From Phycisphaerae bacterium (GTDB lineage: Bacteria; Planctomycetota; Phycisphaerae; UBA1845): a stretch of DNA of 10,336 nucleotides. Of this stretch, positions 1 to 6,336 are shown one piece after another; position 1 is the first letter of the stretch, and each line of letters starts with the position of its first letter. Where the stretch lies: the NCBI GenBank assembly GCA_021604825.1, contig BQJS01000168.1, positions 1 through 10,336 on the forward strand, in the 5' to 3' direction. The position numbers and the translations under genes were made by a program. The notes beneath the pieces are model-generated. The model was not told the DNA's origin. It did not search any database and worked only from the letters and a program-made list of their open reading frames with translations.

Positions 1-1
1 G

Positions 2-2086
2 CAGCTTCCCGGTGGGATGCGGGCCGACGACAATCCCGAAGTCGCCCGCACCAAACGTGAGGACTTGAAACGTGAGATCCGAGAGGGCCGGGTCGGTTCG
101 CTGCTCGGTGCGTTCGGAGCTGAATACGTCAACGAGCTGCAGCGCGTTGCCATCGAAGAATCCAAGCATGGCATCCCGCTCATTATTGGCAACGATATCA
201 TTCATGGTTGTCGAACCACGTTTCCCATTCCGCTAGCCGAAGCGTCGAGTTGGGATCCGAAGTTGGTCGAGCGCAGCGCCCGCATAGCCGCAATCGAAGC
301 GGCGGCTTCCGGTACGCATTGGACTTTCGCACCGATGGTGGACATCTGTCGTGATCCACGTTGGGGGCGAGTCGCCGAGGGCTCGGGGGAAGATCCGTAT
401 CTCGGTGCGCGGTTGGCCGCTGCCCGCGTACGTGGGTTTCAAGGCGAGGATCTGAAGGCGGCTGACACTTTGCTTGCTTGCGCGAAACATTTCGCAGCCT
501 ACGGAGCACCCGAAGGAGGCCGGGATTACAACACCGTTGATATTTCGATGCCGACGCTCTTTGAAGTTCACCTGCCCCCGTTCAAAGCGGCGGTCGATGC
601 TGGTGTCGGTAGTTTGATGAGTGCATTCAACGAGATCAACGGCGTGCCAGCCAGCGCGAATCGCTTCATCCTCACCGAAGTGCTTCGTTCGCAGTGGGGT
701 TTTGACGGATTCGTTGTGAGCGACTGGACGTCCGTGACGGAACTCATCGCCCACGGTTATGCCCGAGATGCCGCCGACGCCGCAGCCCTTGCAATTCATG
801 CCGGTGTGGACATGGACATGGTGTCGCAATCGTATCGATCGCACCTTGCCGAAGCGGTCGAGAAGGGACGAATTGACCAGAAAACAATCGACACGGCCGT
901 GCGCCGCGTATTGATGGCCAAAGAGTCGGTCGGATTGTTCGACGACCCGTATACCGATACGTCGCTGCATGACAAAGTCATTCTATGCAAGGAGCATCGC
1001 AGTGTAGCCCGCGAATCGGCGCGACGGTCGATGGTGTTGCTTAAGAATGATGGCGGCATTTTGCCCTTGAAACCGGGCATAAAGAAGATCGCGTTGATCG
1101 GTCCGCTTGCCGACAACCAGCGTGAAATGCTCGGGACCTGGGCTGCGATCGGTATGGCGGAGGATGTGGTTTCGATTCGCGCCGGTTTGGGTGCTGCGGT
1201 GGGCGGCGATGTTGAGATTAAGTTCGCACCGGGCTGTCAGATTGATGGAGATGATGCGGCTGGATTCGAGGAAGCGGTAGAAGCTGCCCGCGCCAGCGAT
1301 GTCGTCATCGTGATTGTCGGTGAAAGTGCCGGCATGAGTGGCGAGGCGAGTTGTCGGTCGAACATTAATCTGCCGGGGCATCAGCTTGATCTGGTCAAAG
1401 CGATTCATGCAACAGGCAAGCCGGTTGTTGTGTTGGTAGCCAGTGGGCGGCCGCTTGCAATTCCCTGGGTGGCTGAGCATGTGCCTGCGATCGTACAGAT
1501 TTGGCACCCGGGCGTGGAAGCCGGCAACGCCGTCGCGGACATATTGCTTGGCAAGGTCAATCCGTCGGCGAAGCTACCTATTACGATACCGCGCAACGTA
1601 GGGCAGATACCAATTTACTACGCCCACAAATCAACGGGGCGGCCACCCACGGGTCAATTCTTCACGTCCAAGTACAGCGACGTGCCATGGACACCGCTCT
1701 ATCCGTTTGGCTTTGGATTGAGCTATACCAGATTCGAATATACGAAGATGGTGCTGTCCAAATACAAATTAAAGCCTGGTGCAGCGATTACAGCCAGCGC
1801 GACGGTGACGAATACCGGTGACATACCGGGAGACGAGATTGTTCAGATGTATATCCGCGACATGGTCGGTACCCGCACACGACCAGTGAGACAGCTTCGC
1901 GGTTTCAAACGGTTGTCACTCACTCCCGGCGAGTCCCAAACCGTGACGTTCACGTTGACCGAAAACGATCTCGCATACTGGGACGACAAGTCCGGGTTCA
2001 AAGCGGAGCCGGGAAAGTTCAGCGTATGGATCGGGCCGAATTCGATAGCGGGTATGTCTGCCGACTTTGATCTTCTTGCAGAGTAG
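2..2086 (+). CDS. bglX: GH3 beta-glucosidase, BglX type (5' end outside window)
   Basis: The protein hydrolyses terminal non-reducing beta-glucosyl residues from oligosaccharides with retention, and here probably finishes beta-glucan breakdown. The frame is open to the left edge (694 residues visible), and the sequence begins at a point that in BglX homologues follows the first helix of the barrel, so a few dozen residues and any signal peptide are missing. The GH3 N-terminal barrel runs to about base 960, with the typical segments APMVDICRDPRWGR, CAKHFAAYG and the nucleophile motif VVSDW (Asp codon 722-724). The GH3 C-terminal domain covers roughly 1030-1720; the Glu in its GEAS motif (1343-1345) is the likely acid/base. 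A fibronectin-III-like domain ends the protein (about 1740-2060, motif QLRGFKRLSLTPGES). The symporter gene follows after 25 bases, suggesting one operon. The GH3 family call is firm; linkage specificity cannot be read from sequence. Confidence 0.95.
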   Translation, partial: QLPGGMRADDNPEVARTKREDLKREIREGRVGSLLGAFGAEYVNELQRVAIEESKHGIPLIIGNDIIHGCRTTFPIPLAEASSWDPKLVERSARIAAIEAAASGTHWTFAPMVDICRDPRWGRVAEGSGEDPYLGARLAAARVRGFQGEDLKAADTLLACAKHFAAYGAPEGGRDYNTVDISMPTLFEVHLPPFKAAVDAGVGSLMSAFNEINGVPASANRFILTEVLRSQWGFDGFVVSDWTSVTELIAHGYARDAADAAALAIHAGVDMDMVSQSYRSHLAEAVEKGRIDQKTIDTAVRRVLMAKESVGLFDDPYTDTSLHDKVILCKEHRSVARESARRSMVLLKNDGGILPLKPGIKKIALIGPLADNQREMLGTWAAIGMAEDVVSIRAGLGAAVGGDVEIKFAPGCQIDGDDAAGFEEAVEAARASDVVIVIVGESAGMSGEASCRSNINLPGHQLDLVKAIHATGKPVVVLVASGRPLAIPWVAEHVPAIVQIWHPGVEAGNAVADILLGKVNPSAKLPITIPRNVGQIPIYYAHKSTGRPPTGQFFTSKYSDVPWTPLYPFGFGLSYTRFEYTKMVLSKYKLKPGAAITASATVTNTGDIPGDEIVQMYIRDMVGTRTRPVRQLRGFKRLSLTPGESQTVTFTLTENDLAYWDDKSGFKAEPGKFSVWIGPNSIAGMSADFDLLAE

Positions 2087-2111
2087 TCGTTAGGACCACT
2101 GAGATACTAGT

Positions 2112-3557
2112 ATGCCAGCGCTGCGACAAATCGCCCAAGCCGACCGAATTGCCTTCGCACAGAAACTGGCATTCGGATTTGGGATGGCCACACCCATCGC
2201 ATTCGTCAATGCGGTCGGTCAACTTACACCGCTGATTTACAACATCGGATTGGGCGTGAGCCCGTTCATGTTGGGGATCGCCCAAATGATTCCACGGTTG
2301 TGGGACGCGGTTTCCGATCCCGTTGCCGGATTCATATCAGACAATACGCGATCACGATGGGGGCGACGGCGGCCGTACATTGTCGTTGGTGGATTGCTCT
2401 CGGGAATCACGTTTGCCTTGATCTGGATGGCACCAGCCGGATTCACAGAGCGCAGCTTGCTCATATATTACATCGCGATGACGCTCCTATTCTATACAGC
2501 GGTCACCATCATGTCGGTGCCGCTTGTTGCCTTGGGATGCGAAATGTCCACTGACTACCACGAGCGGACGAAGTTGTTTGCATATGGTAGTTTTGTTGGA
2601 AATGTTTTTGCGATTAGCACGCCGTGGATGTACCGGTTAGCCCACATGGAAATTTTCGACAATGAAGTCACCGGGATGAAGGCTGTCGGAATGGTCGTCG
2701 CGGTGATCATTGTTATCTCCGCTCTGGTCCCCGGTCTTATTTGCAAGGAACCGAAGGCTGTACAAGTACAAGAGCAGCGAAAAGTTAAATTCTGGCCGAG
2801 TATGCAAACCACATTTCGCAATCGTACATTCCTTCGCGTGATTGGTGTTGTATTTCTGGTGACGGCTGGCTTCAGTTTCGTGGGAAGTATGGCCAACTAT
2901 ATTACCATTTACTATTTGTTTGACGGCGAGACAAAATCGGCATCCTCGCTAATGGCCTACAACGGATCTGCATGGGCAATCGCAGGATTGATCACTGTTT
3001 TCCCAATGACTTGGATCAGCAAGCGTATCGGTAAGGCAAAGACGGTTCAAATGTTTGTCATGTGCATGGTGATAGGCTGCGTTTCCAAAATCGTCTGCTA
3101 CAACCGCGACTATCCTTGGTTGGTCTTGATTCCGACCGTTCTGATTTCCGCAGGCATGTTGGTCTTGTACACGATGGCGGGGGCGCTGATCGCCGACATC
3201 TGCGATGAAGACGAATTGGAGCATGGTGTCCGTCGGGAAGGGAGCTACTCGGCGGTCAACAGTTGGTGGCTTAAGTTTGCTGGTTCTACTGGTTTCCTGG
3301 TGGCTGGTTGGCTCATCGAAACGACCGGTTTCGATGAGGCACTCGGAAAGCAGGCGGAATCAACGCTGTTCTGGTTGCGGTTTTGGGAGATCGGTGTTCC
3401 GGCGGTGTTTTCTTTGGGCGCTTATTTCCTACTTCGCAATTATCCACTCACCGAAGACCGGGTCTATGAGATCAAAGACGCATTGGCGAAGCGACATGAA
3501 GCCGAGGATCTCGATCGGGCTAACGGGCCGCTTGACTACCACACGACTGGCGAATGA
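2112..3557 (+). CDS. GPH-family (MelB-like) sugar:cation symporter, MFS
   Basis: A 481-residue inner-membrane protein with about twelve hydrophobic segments, the usual size for the glycoside-pentoside-hexuronide:cation symporter family of the major facilitator superfamily. Two family signatures are present: the loop 2-3 motif D77-N-T-R-S-R-W-G-R-R-R-P88, and the late motif D362-I-C-D-E-D-E-L-E-H-G-V-R-R-E-G377. Members import oligosaccharides or glycosides with Na+ or H+; here the cargo is probably the short beta-glucosides made by the neighbouring glucanases. The gene starts 25 bases after the GH3 stop and is probably co-transcribed with it. No strong Shine-Dalgarno is visible; GAGA at 2101-2104 is the best placed candidate and AGGA at 2092-2095 is rather far. 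Its last 38 bases overlap the end of the convergent regulator gene. The family is certain, the substrate is inferred from context. Confidence 0.93.
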   Translation: MPALRQIAQADRIAFAQKLAFGFGMATPIAFVNAVGQLTPLIYNIGLGVSPFMLGIAQMIPRLWDAVSDPVAGFISDNTRSRWGRRRPYIVVGGLLSGITFALIWMAPAGFTERSLLIYYIAMTLLFYTAVTIMSVPLVALGCEMSTDYHERTKLFAYGSFVGNVFAISTPWMYRLAHMEIFDNEVTGMKAVGMVVAVIIVISALVPGLICKEPKAVQVQEQRKVKFWPSMQTTFRNRTFLRVIGVVFLVTAGFSFVGSMANYITIYYLFDGETKSASSLMAYNGSAWAIAGLITVFPMTWISKRIGKAKTVQMFVMCMVIGCVSKIVCYNRDYPWLVLIPTVLISAGMLVLYTMAGALIADICDEDELEHGVRREGSYSAVNSWWLKFAGSTGFLVAGWLIETTGFDEALGKQAESTLFWLRFWEIGVPAVFSLGAYFLLRNYPLTEDRVYEIKDALAKRHEAEDLDRANGPLDYHTTGE

Positions 3558-4536
3558 CGAGTTCGGGGCGCAGGGCGATGTGGCTCTTGGGTCGTTCGGG
3601 ATCGTCGAGACGTTGACATAGCATTTCGATCGCAGTCGAGCCCATGTCAGCCAGCGGCACACGGACCGTAGTCAGGGGCGGGCGGGTCATTCTGGCGATT
3701 CGCGTGTCGTCAAAACCGACCACTGCGATATCTTCGGGGACGCGCAGTTGTAGTGAGTGGGCGGCGTCAATAAATCCGCATGCCATTTCATCGTTCGCCG
3801 CGAACACGCAATGGCCTGCACCCTTCCAATGCGGTAAGTGTTCCATCGCGAATGTGTACGCCGTGTCATATTCGTAGTCGAGGTGATACACGTCTTCTTC
3901 GCGTATTGAGATGTTCGACTGTGAGAGGGCCTCGCGGTACGCGTTCAATCGGGCGATCGAGTCTAAGTTGGTTTTCCAACCACCGACGAAGAAGATGCGC
4001 TTCATGCGGCAGTCGTCTATCAAGTGATGCATCATCGCCGACGCACCTGCCCGCTGGTCAATCACGACGCTGTCGTGTGTGGTGCCCTGCACATCAGTGT
4101 CAATCAAGATGACTGGCATGCGAAGATCCGCAAGCGCTTGCTCAATGTGGTCCGTGATCTCGGCAACCAAGATGGCGACCCCGTCCATGAAACGCCGTTG
4201 TCGCAAACTGCCAATGAGCGCCCCAGTATCCAGTGGATCGTGAGCAGACGATAGGACCAGGCTGTATCCGAGTTCGTGCGCTCGCAAGTTCGCGCCCCGG
4301 ATGATCCCCGAGTAAAATTCACCATGCATGTCGGGCAACACGAGCCCGATCATTTCGCTTTTGCGCAGCATCAAGCCGCGGGCGAAGGCATTGGGATGGT
4401 ATCCAAGCTCCTTGATAGCCGACTCGACGCGCTCGCGTGTTTGCGCATTGACGAGCGTGGGGCGGTTGATCGTGCGCGAAACGGTGCTGATCGACACGTT
4501 CGCTCGAATGGCGACATCTGATATGGAGGCGGCCAT
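3520..4536 (-). CDS. LacI-family transcriptional regulator
   Basis: A 338-residue DNA-binding repressor or activator of the LacI/GalR family, the usual length. Residues 4-24 form the helix-turn-helix (ISDVAIRANVSISTVSRTIN), followed by helix 3 and the hinge helix (residues 48-58, ending A-R-G-L55, the leucine that in PurR and LacI wedges into the central CpG of the operator). The remainder is a periplasmic-binding-protein-like sensor domain, with typical C-terminal segments FAANDEMACG and VPEDIAVVGFDD. The start at 4536 is preferred over an in-frame ATG at 4572 because it has a good ribosome binding site (AGAAAGGG, 4551-4544, seven bases upstream) and gives the standard family N-terminus. The gene is divergent from the first glucanase gene and convergent with the symporter. 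A perfect LacI-type palindrome lies before the GH94 gene, the likely target. The ligand is unknown, presumably a beta-glucan breakdown product. Confidence 0.95.
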   Translation of the reverse strand: MAASISDVAIRANVSISTVSRTINRPTLVNAQTRERVESAIKELGYHPNAFARGLMLRKSEMIGLVLPDMHGEFYSGIIRGANLRAHELGYSLVLSSAHDPLDTGALIGSLRQRRFMDGVAILVAEITDHIEQALADLRMPVILIDTDVQGTTHDSVVIDQRAGASAMMHHLIDDCRMKRIFFVGGWKTNLDSIARLNAYREALSQSNISIREEDVYHLDYEYDTAYTFAMEHLPHWKGAGHCVFAANDEMACGFIDAAHSLQLRVPEDIAVVGFDDTRIARMTRPPLTTVRVPLADMGSTAIEMLCQRLDDPERPKSHIALRPELVIRQSCGSQAAR

Positions 4537-4543
4537 GCCTATA

Positions 4544-4551
4544 CCCTTTCT
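4544..4551 (-). promoter_or_regulatory. Ribosome binding site of the LacI-family gene
   Basis: On the - strand this reads AGAAAGGG, seven bases before the ATG at 4536. It decides the start codon in favour of 4536 rather than the upstream in-frame ATG at 4572. Confidence 0.7.
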
Positions 4552-4565
4552 GAACCACTGGTCTG

Positions 4566-4594
4566 TTGACATAGCCAGCGTGCCTTAGTATCTG
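4566..4594 (+). promoter_or_regulatory. Weak candidate promoter of the divergent PF10091 gene
   Basis: TTGACA at 4566-4571 is a perfect -35 box, but the sequence 17 bases later (TATCTG, 4589-4594) matches a -10 box at only three of six positions. If used, transcription would begin almost at the ATG at 4603, giving a nearly leaderless mRNA, which would fit the absence of a usable Shine-Dalgarno there. Confidence 0.25.
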
Positions 4595-4614
4595 CTGACA
4601 GGATGAATCGTCAA
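4587..4614 (-). promoter_or_regulatory. Candidate promoter of the LacI-family gene
   Basis: Reading the - strand, TTGACG (4614-4609) and GATACT (4592-4587) are separated by 16 bases and resemble sigma-70 -35 and -10 boxes (5/6 and 4/6 matches). Transcription would start near 4580, about 44 bases before the regulator ATG. The boxes overlap the start region of the divergent gene, so transcription of the two genes could interfere. Found by eye only. Confidence 0.35.
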
Positions 4615-6003
4615 TACATGATAACGTTGCTCATTGGAACGTCGGTGATGGCTGCCAATCCTGCCCCCGACATTTTACGAACCGAACAGACGAAGTCGGT
4701 GGTGTCGCACCAATTCTCTGACGCCGACGAACAGCTTCTCGATGAAGTGCAACGGGGGTGCTTCGAATACTTCTGGCAAGAAGTTGCACCACCCGCCTAC
4801 GTTGTGAAGGACCGCAAGAAAGCCCCCGTCGCGAGTGTAGCCGCCGTCGGATTTCAGCTTTCGGCGTTGCCGATCGGGGTCGAGCGCGGATGGATCACGC
4901 GTGACGAAGGCGAGGCGCGTGCGCTGGCGATTCTCGATGCATTGCTCGGTCGAGATGACAATCGCCATGAGGGGATTTACCTGCATTTTGTTGACCTCAA
5001 GACGGCTGGTTTATCGACGACTGCGTATGAAGTCCTCGCGAGTACGATTGATACGTCGCTGTTGCTGCCGGGGGCGATGACCGTTTCGGAGTATTTTGGC
5101 GGGACGGTACGGGAGCGCGTTGATCGAATGCTGCGCGAGGCGAATTGGCAAGCGTTCGTCGAGCAGGCGAGTGGGTTGGTGTGCATGGGTTGGCGGCCCG
5201 ACGACCGAAGCAACATGAAGGGTTCTGGACAGTATCACAAATCGCTTTGGAATCTCTCCAGCGCGGAAGAGCATCTTGTGTATTGGCTGGCTGTGGGATC
5301 GCCGGTGGAGGCGCATGCCGTCGATCCAAAGGTGTACTATCAACTCAAGCGCAAGACCGGTCGGCACGAGAGCATGCGGCCTTACGTGGTGTCATGGAGT
5401 GGCACTCTGTTTCATTATTTCTTCGATCACTGTTGGATCGACTATCGATCCTTTGAGGCTGACAAACCGGGTGATTTTGGCGTTAAAGCCCCGCGCGTGG
5501 ATTGGTTTGAGAATTCGCGCCGGGCGGTGCTGACCCATCGGCAGCGTTGTATTGAAGCGTCTAAACAGTTCAAAACGTTCGGTCCTGACGTCTGGGGGCA
5601 AAGCGCCTGCGATGGGCCGGATGGGTATACGGTTCCGCATGTCGCGCCGAATATTTCAAAGGATGACAAGTGGTACGAAGGCACGGTCGCGCCGTACGCA
5701 GCCGGTTCAGCGATCATGTTTACCCCGGATGAGAGCATGGCCGCCATTCGGAAAATGCGATCGCTCAAAGACAAGCATGGCAAGCCGCTGATCTGGGATG
5801 ACCCGGCCAAGGGCGGTTACGGTTTTGCCGACAGTTTCAACTTGGATCGAGGTTTCGTCAGCGACGACTATGTCGGGATTGACGAGGGGCCCATGCTTCT
5901 GGCGATTGAGAACGCTCGGACCGGATTGATCTGGCGGTTGTTCATGCAGCACCCAGCCAGTCAGCGAGCGGCGAAGCGGTTGAAGCTCGTGCCCAGGAAA
6001 TAG
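4603..6003 (+). CDS. Secreted glucoamylase-like (PF10091) protein, divergent relative of GH144 endo-beta-1,2-glucanase
   Basis: A 466-residue protein of the PF10091 glucoamylase-like superfamily, which contains GH144 endo-beta-1,2-glucanases and a domain of cyclic beta-1,2-glucan synthases. A short signal peptide is likely: hydrophobic residues 6-18 (MITLLIGTSVMAA), with possible cleavage after V-M-A17, so the enzyme probably acts outside the cytoplasm. Family segments are FEYFWQEV near residue 50, AEEHLVYWLAVGSP (residues 221-234), FTPDESMAAIRKM and the C-terminal IDEGPMLLAIENARTGLIW. Aligned by eye to the second PF10091 protein in the window, Glu222 matches the proposed catalytic Glu, but the acidic D-x3-D-x2-E cluster is replaced by E143-x3-S147-x2-D150. 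Specificity may therefore differ from GH144. No good Shine-Dalgarno precedes 4603; ATG 4618 is an alternative start. The fold is fairly sure, the substrate is not. Confidence 0.85.
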   Translation: MNRQYMITLLIGTSVMAANPAPDILRTEQTKSVVSHQFSDADEQLLDEVQRGCFEYFWQEVAPPAYVVKDRKKAPVASVAAVGFQLSALPIGVERGWITRDEGEARALAILDALLGRDDNRHEGIYLHFVDLKTAGLSTTAYEVLASTIDTSLLLPGAMTVSEYFGGTVRERVDRMLREANWQAFVEQASGLVCMGWRPDDRSNMKGSGQYHKSLWNLSSAEEHLVYWLAVGSPVEAHAVDPKVYYQLKRKTGRHESMRPYVVSWSGTLFHYFFDHCWIDYRSFEADKPGDFGVKAPRVDWFENSRRAVLTHRQRCIEASKQFKTFGPDVWGQSACDGPDGYTVPHVAPNISKDDKWYEGTVAPYAAGSAIMFTPDESMAAIRKMRSLKDKHGKPLIWDDPAKGGYGFADSFNLDRGFVSDDYVGIDEGPMLLAIENARTGLIWRLFMQHPASQRAAKRLKLVPRK

Positions 6004-6197
6004 ACGCTGGAAACTCAGCCCGTTGAGGTTCGCGGCGACCAATCAGACCAATCGGAGAGCGGCCAATGTGCCCAGGGACGAGCCAAAGAAGGCCGAATTC
6101 TCAACTTCGGCAAGGCAGATTCGGAGGGTGGAAGTTATAGGACGCCAAGGGGCGACGACGAGATTGCGATTGATCGTCGGGTGCGAATTGGGTAGAA
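6004..6197. other. Non-coding spacer upstream of the GH94 promoter
   Basis: Together with the leader to 6336 this makes a 333-base gap between two coding regions. The first part holds no convincing gene. A short perfect stem (GCCGAA 6092-6097 with TTCGGC 6106-6111, loop of 8) is present but has no T-run after it, so it is not called a terminator. The promoter, operator and leader elements that follow are listed separately. Confidence 0.6.
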
Positions 6198-6198
6198 T
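6170..6198 (+). promoter_or_regulatory. Sigma-70-type promoter of the GH94 gene
   Basis: TTGATC (6170-6175) and TAGAAT (6193-6198) are separated by the ideal 17 bases; they match the consensus boxes at 4/6 and 5/6 positions. The predicted transcription start near 6205 falls at the centre of the palindrome at 6198-6211, so the two elements support each other. The mRNA leader before the GH94 ATG would be about 132 bases. Confidence 0.6.
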
Positions 6199-6211
6199 GA
6201 AAGCGCTTTCA
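6198..6211. promoter_or_regulatory. Operator for a LacI-family regulator
   Basis: TGAAAGCGCTTTCA is a perfect 14-base palindrome with a central CpG (6204-6205), the form bound by LacI-family proteins such as CcpA (cre sites), PurR and GalR. It overlaps the end of the -10 box and the predicted transcription start, where a bound protein would block RNA polymerase. The LacI-family gene at 3520-4536, which has the canonical hinge leucine for a central CpG, is the obvious candidate binder. I saw no second copy of this motif in the window, including at the divergent regulator/glucanase intergene. Confidence 0.8.
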
Positions 6212-6237
6212 GCTTGTCGGGAGGAGAGCACCAGAAG

Positions 6238-6288
6238 ATGGGGCAAGGACGCACCGGTTTCGGTTGCAAAATGCTCGATCGGGGCTGA
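6238..6288 (+). CDS. Possible 16-codon upstream ORF in the GH94 leader
   Basis: ATG at 6238 opens a 16-codon frame (MGQGRTGFGCKMLDRG) ending in TGA at 6286-6288, 48 bases before the GH94 start. The purine-rich sequence GGGAGGAG (6219-6226), a close match to the anti-Shine-Dalgarno complement, lies 11 bases upstream, slightly longer than ideal. It could be a leader peptide that couples or tunes GH94 translation, or a chance frame. The peptide has no recognisable run of one amino acid that would suggest classical attenuation. Conservation is needed to believe it. Confidence 0.2.
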   Translation: MGQGRTGFGCKMLDRG

Positions 6289-6299
6289 CTCAAACGCAC

Positions 6300-6316
6300 C
6301 GGGCATTGCTTGCCCG
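6300..6316 (+). promoter_or_regulatory. Hairpin immediately upstream of the GH94 ribosome binding site
   Basis: CGGGCA (6300-6305) and TGCCCG (6311-6316) form a perfect six-pair stem with a five-base loop. It ends four bases before the ribosome binding site AGAAAGGA (6321-6328) and buries an in-frame TTG at 6310 that would otherwise be an alternative start. No T-run follows, so it is not a terminator; a role in mRNA stability or ribosome access is possible but inferred. Confidence 0.4.
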
Positions 6317-6320
6317 CCCC

Positions 6321-6328
6321 AGAAAGGA
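6321..6328 (+). promoter_or_regulatory. Ribosome binding site of the GH94 gene
   Basis: AGAAAGGA lies eight bases before the ATG at 6337. It fixes the start at 6337 rather than the TTG at 6310 in the same frame. Confidence 0.75.
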
Positions 6329-6336
6329 CCCAATCC

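Noticed and set aside
233..970. 245-codon open frame on the - strand inside the GH3 gene
   Set aside because: Fully antisense to the conserved GH3 barrel, no ribosome binding site or recognisable domain.
4554..4562. ACCACTGGT palindrome before the regulator gene as an autoregulatory operator
   Set aside because: Only nine bases, odd-centred and without the central CpG typical of LacI-family sites; unrelated to the clear operator at 6198-6211.
6092..6111. Short hairpin downstream of the PF10091 gene as terminator
   Set aside because: Six-pair stem without a following T-run and 88 bases after the stop.
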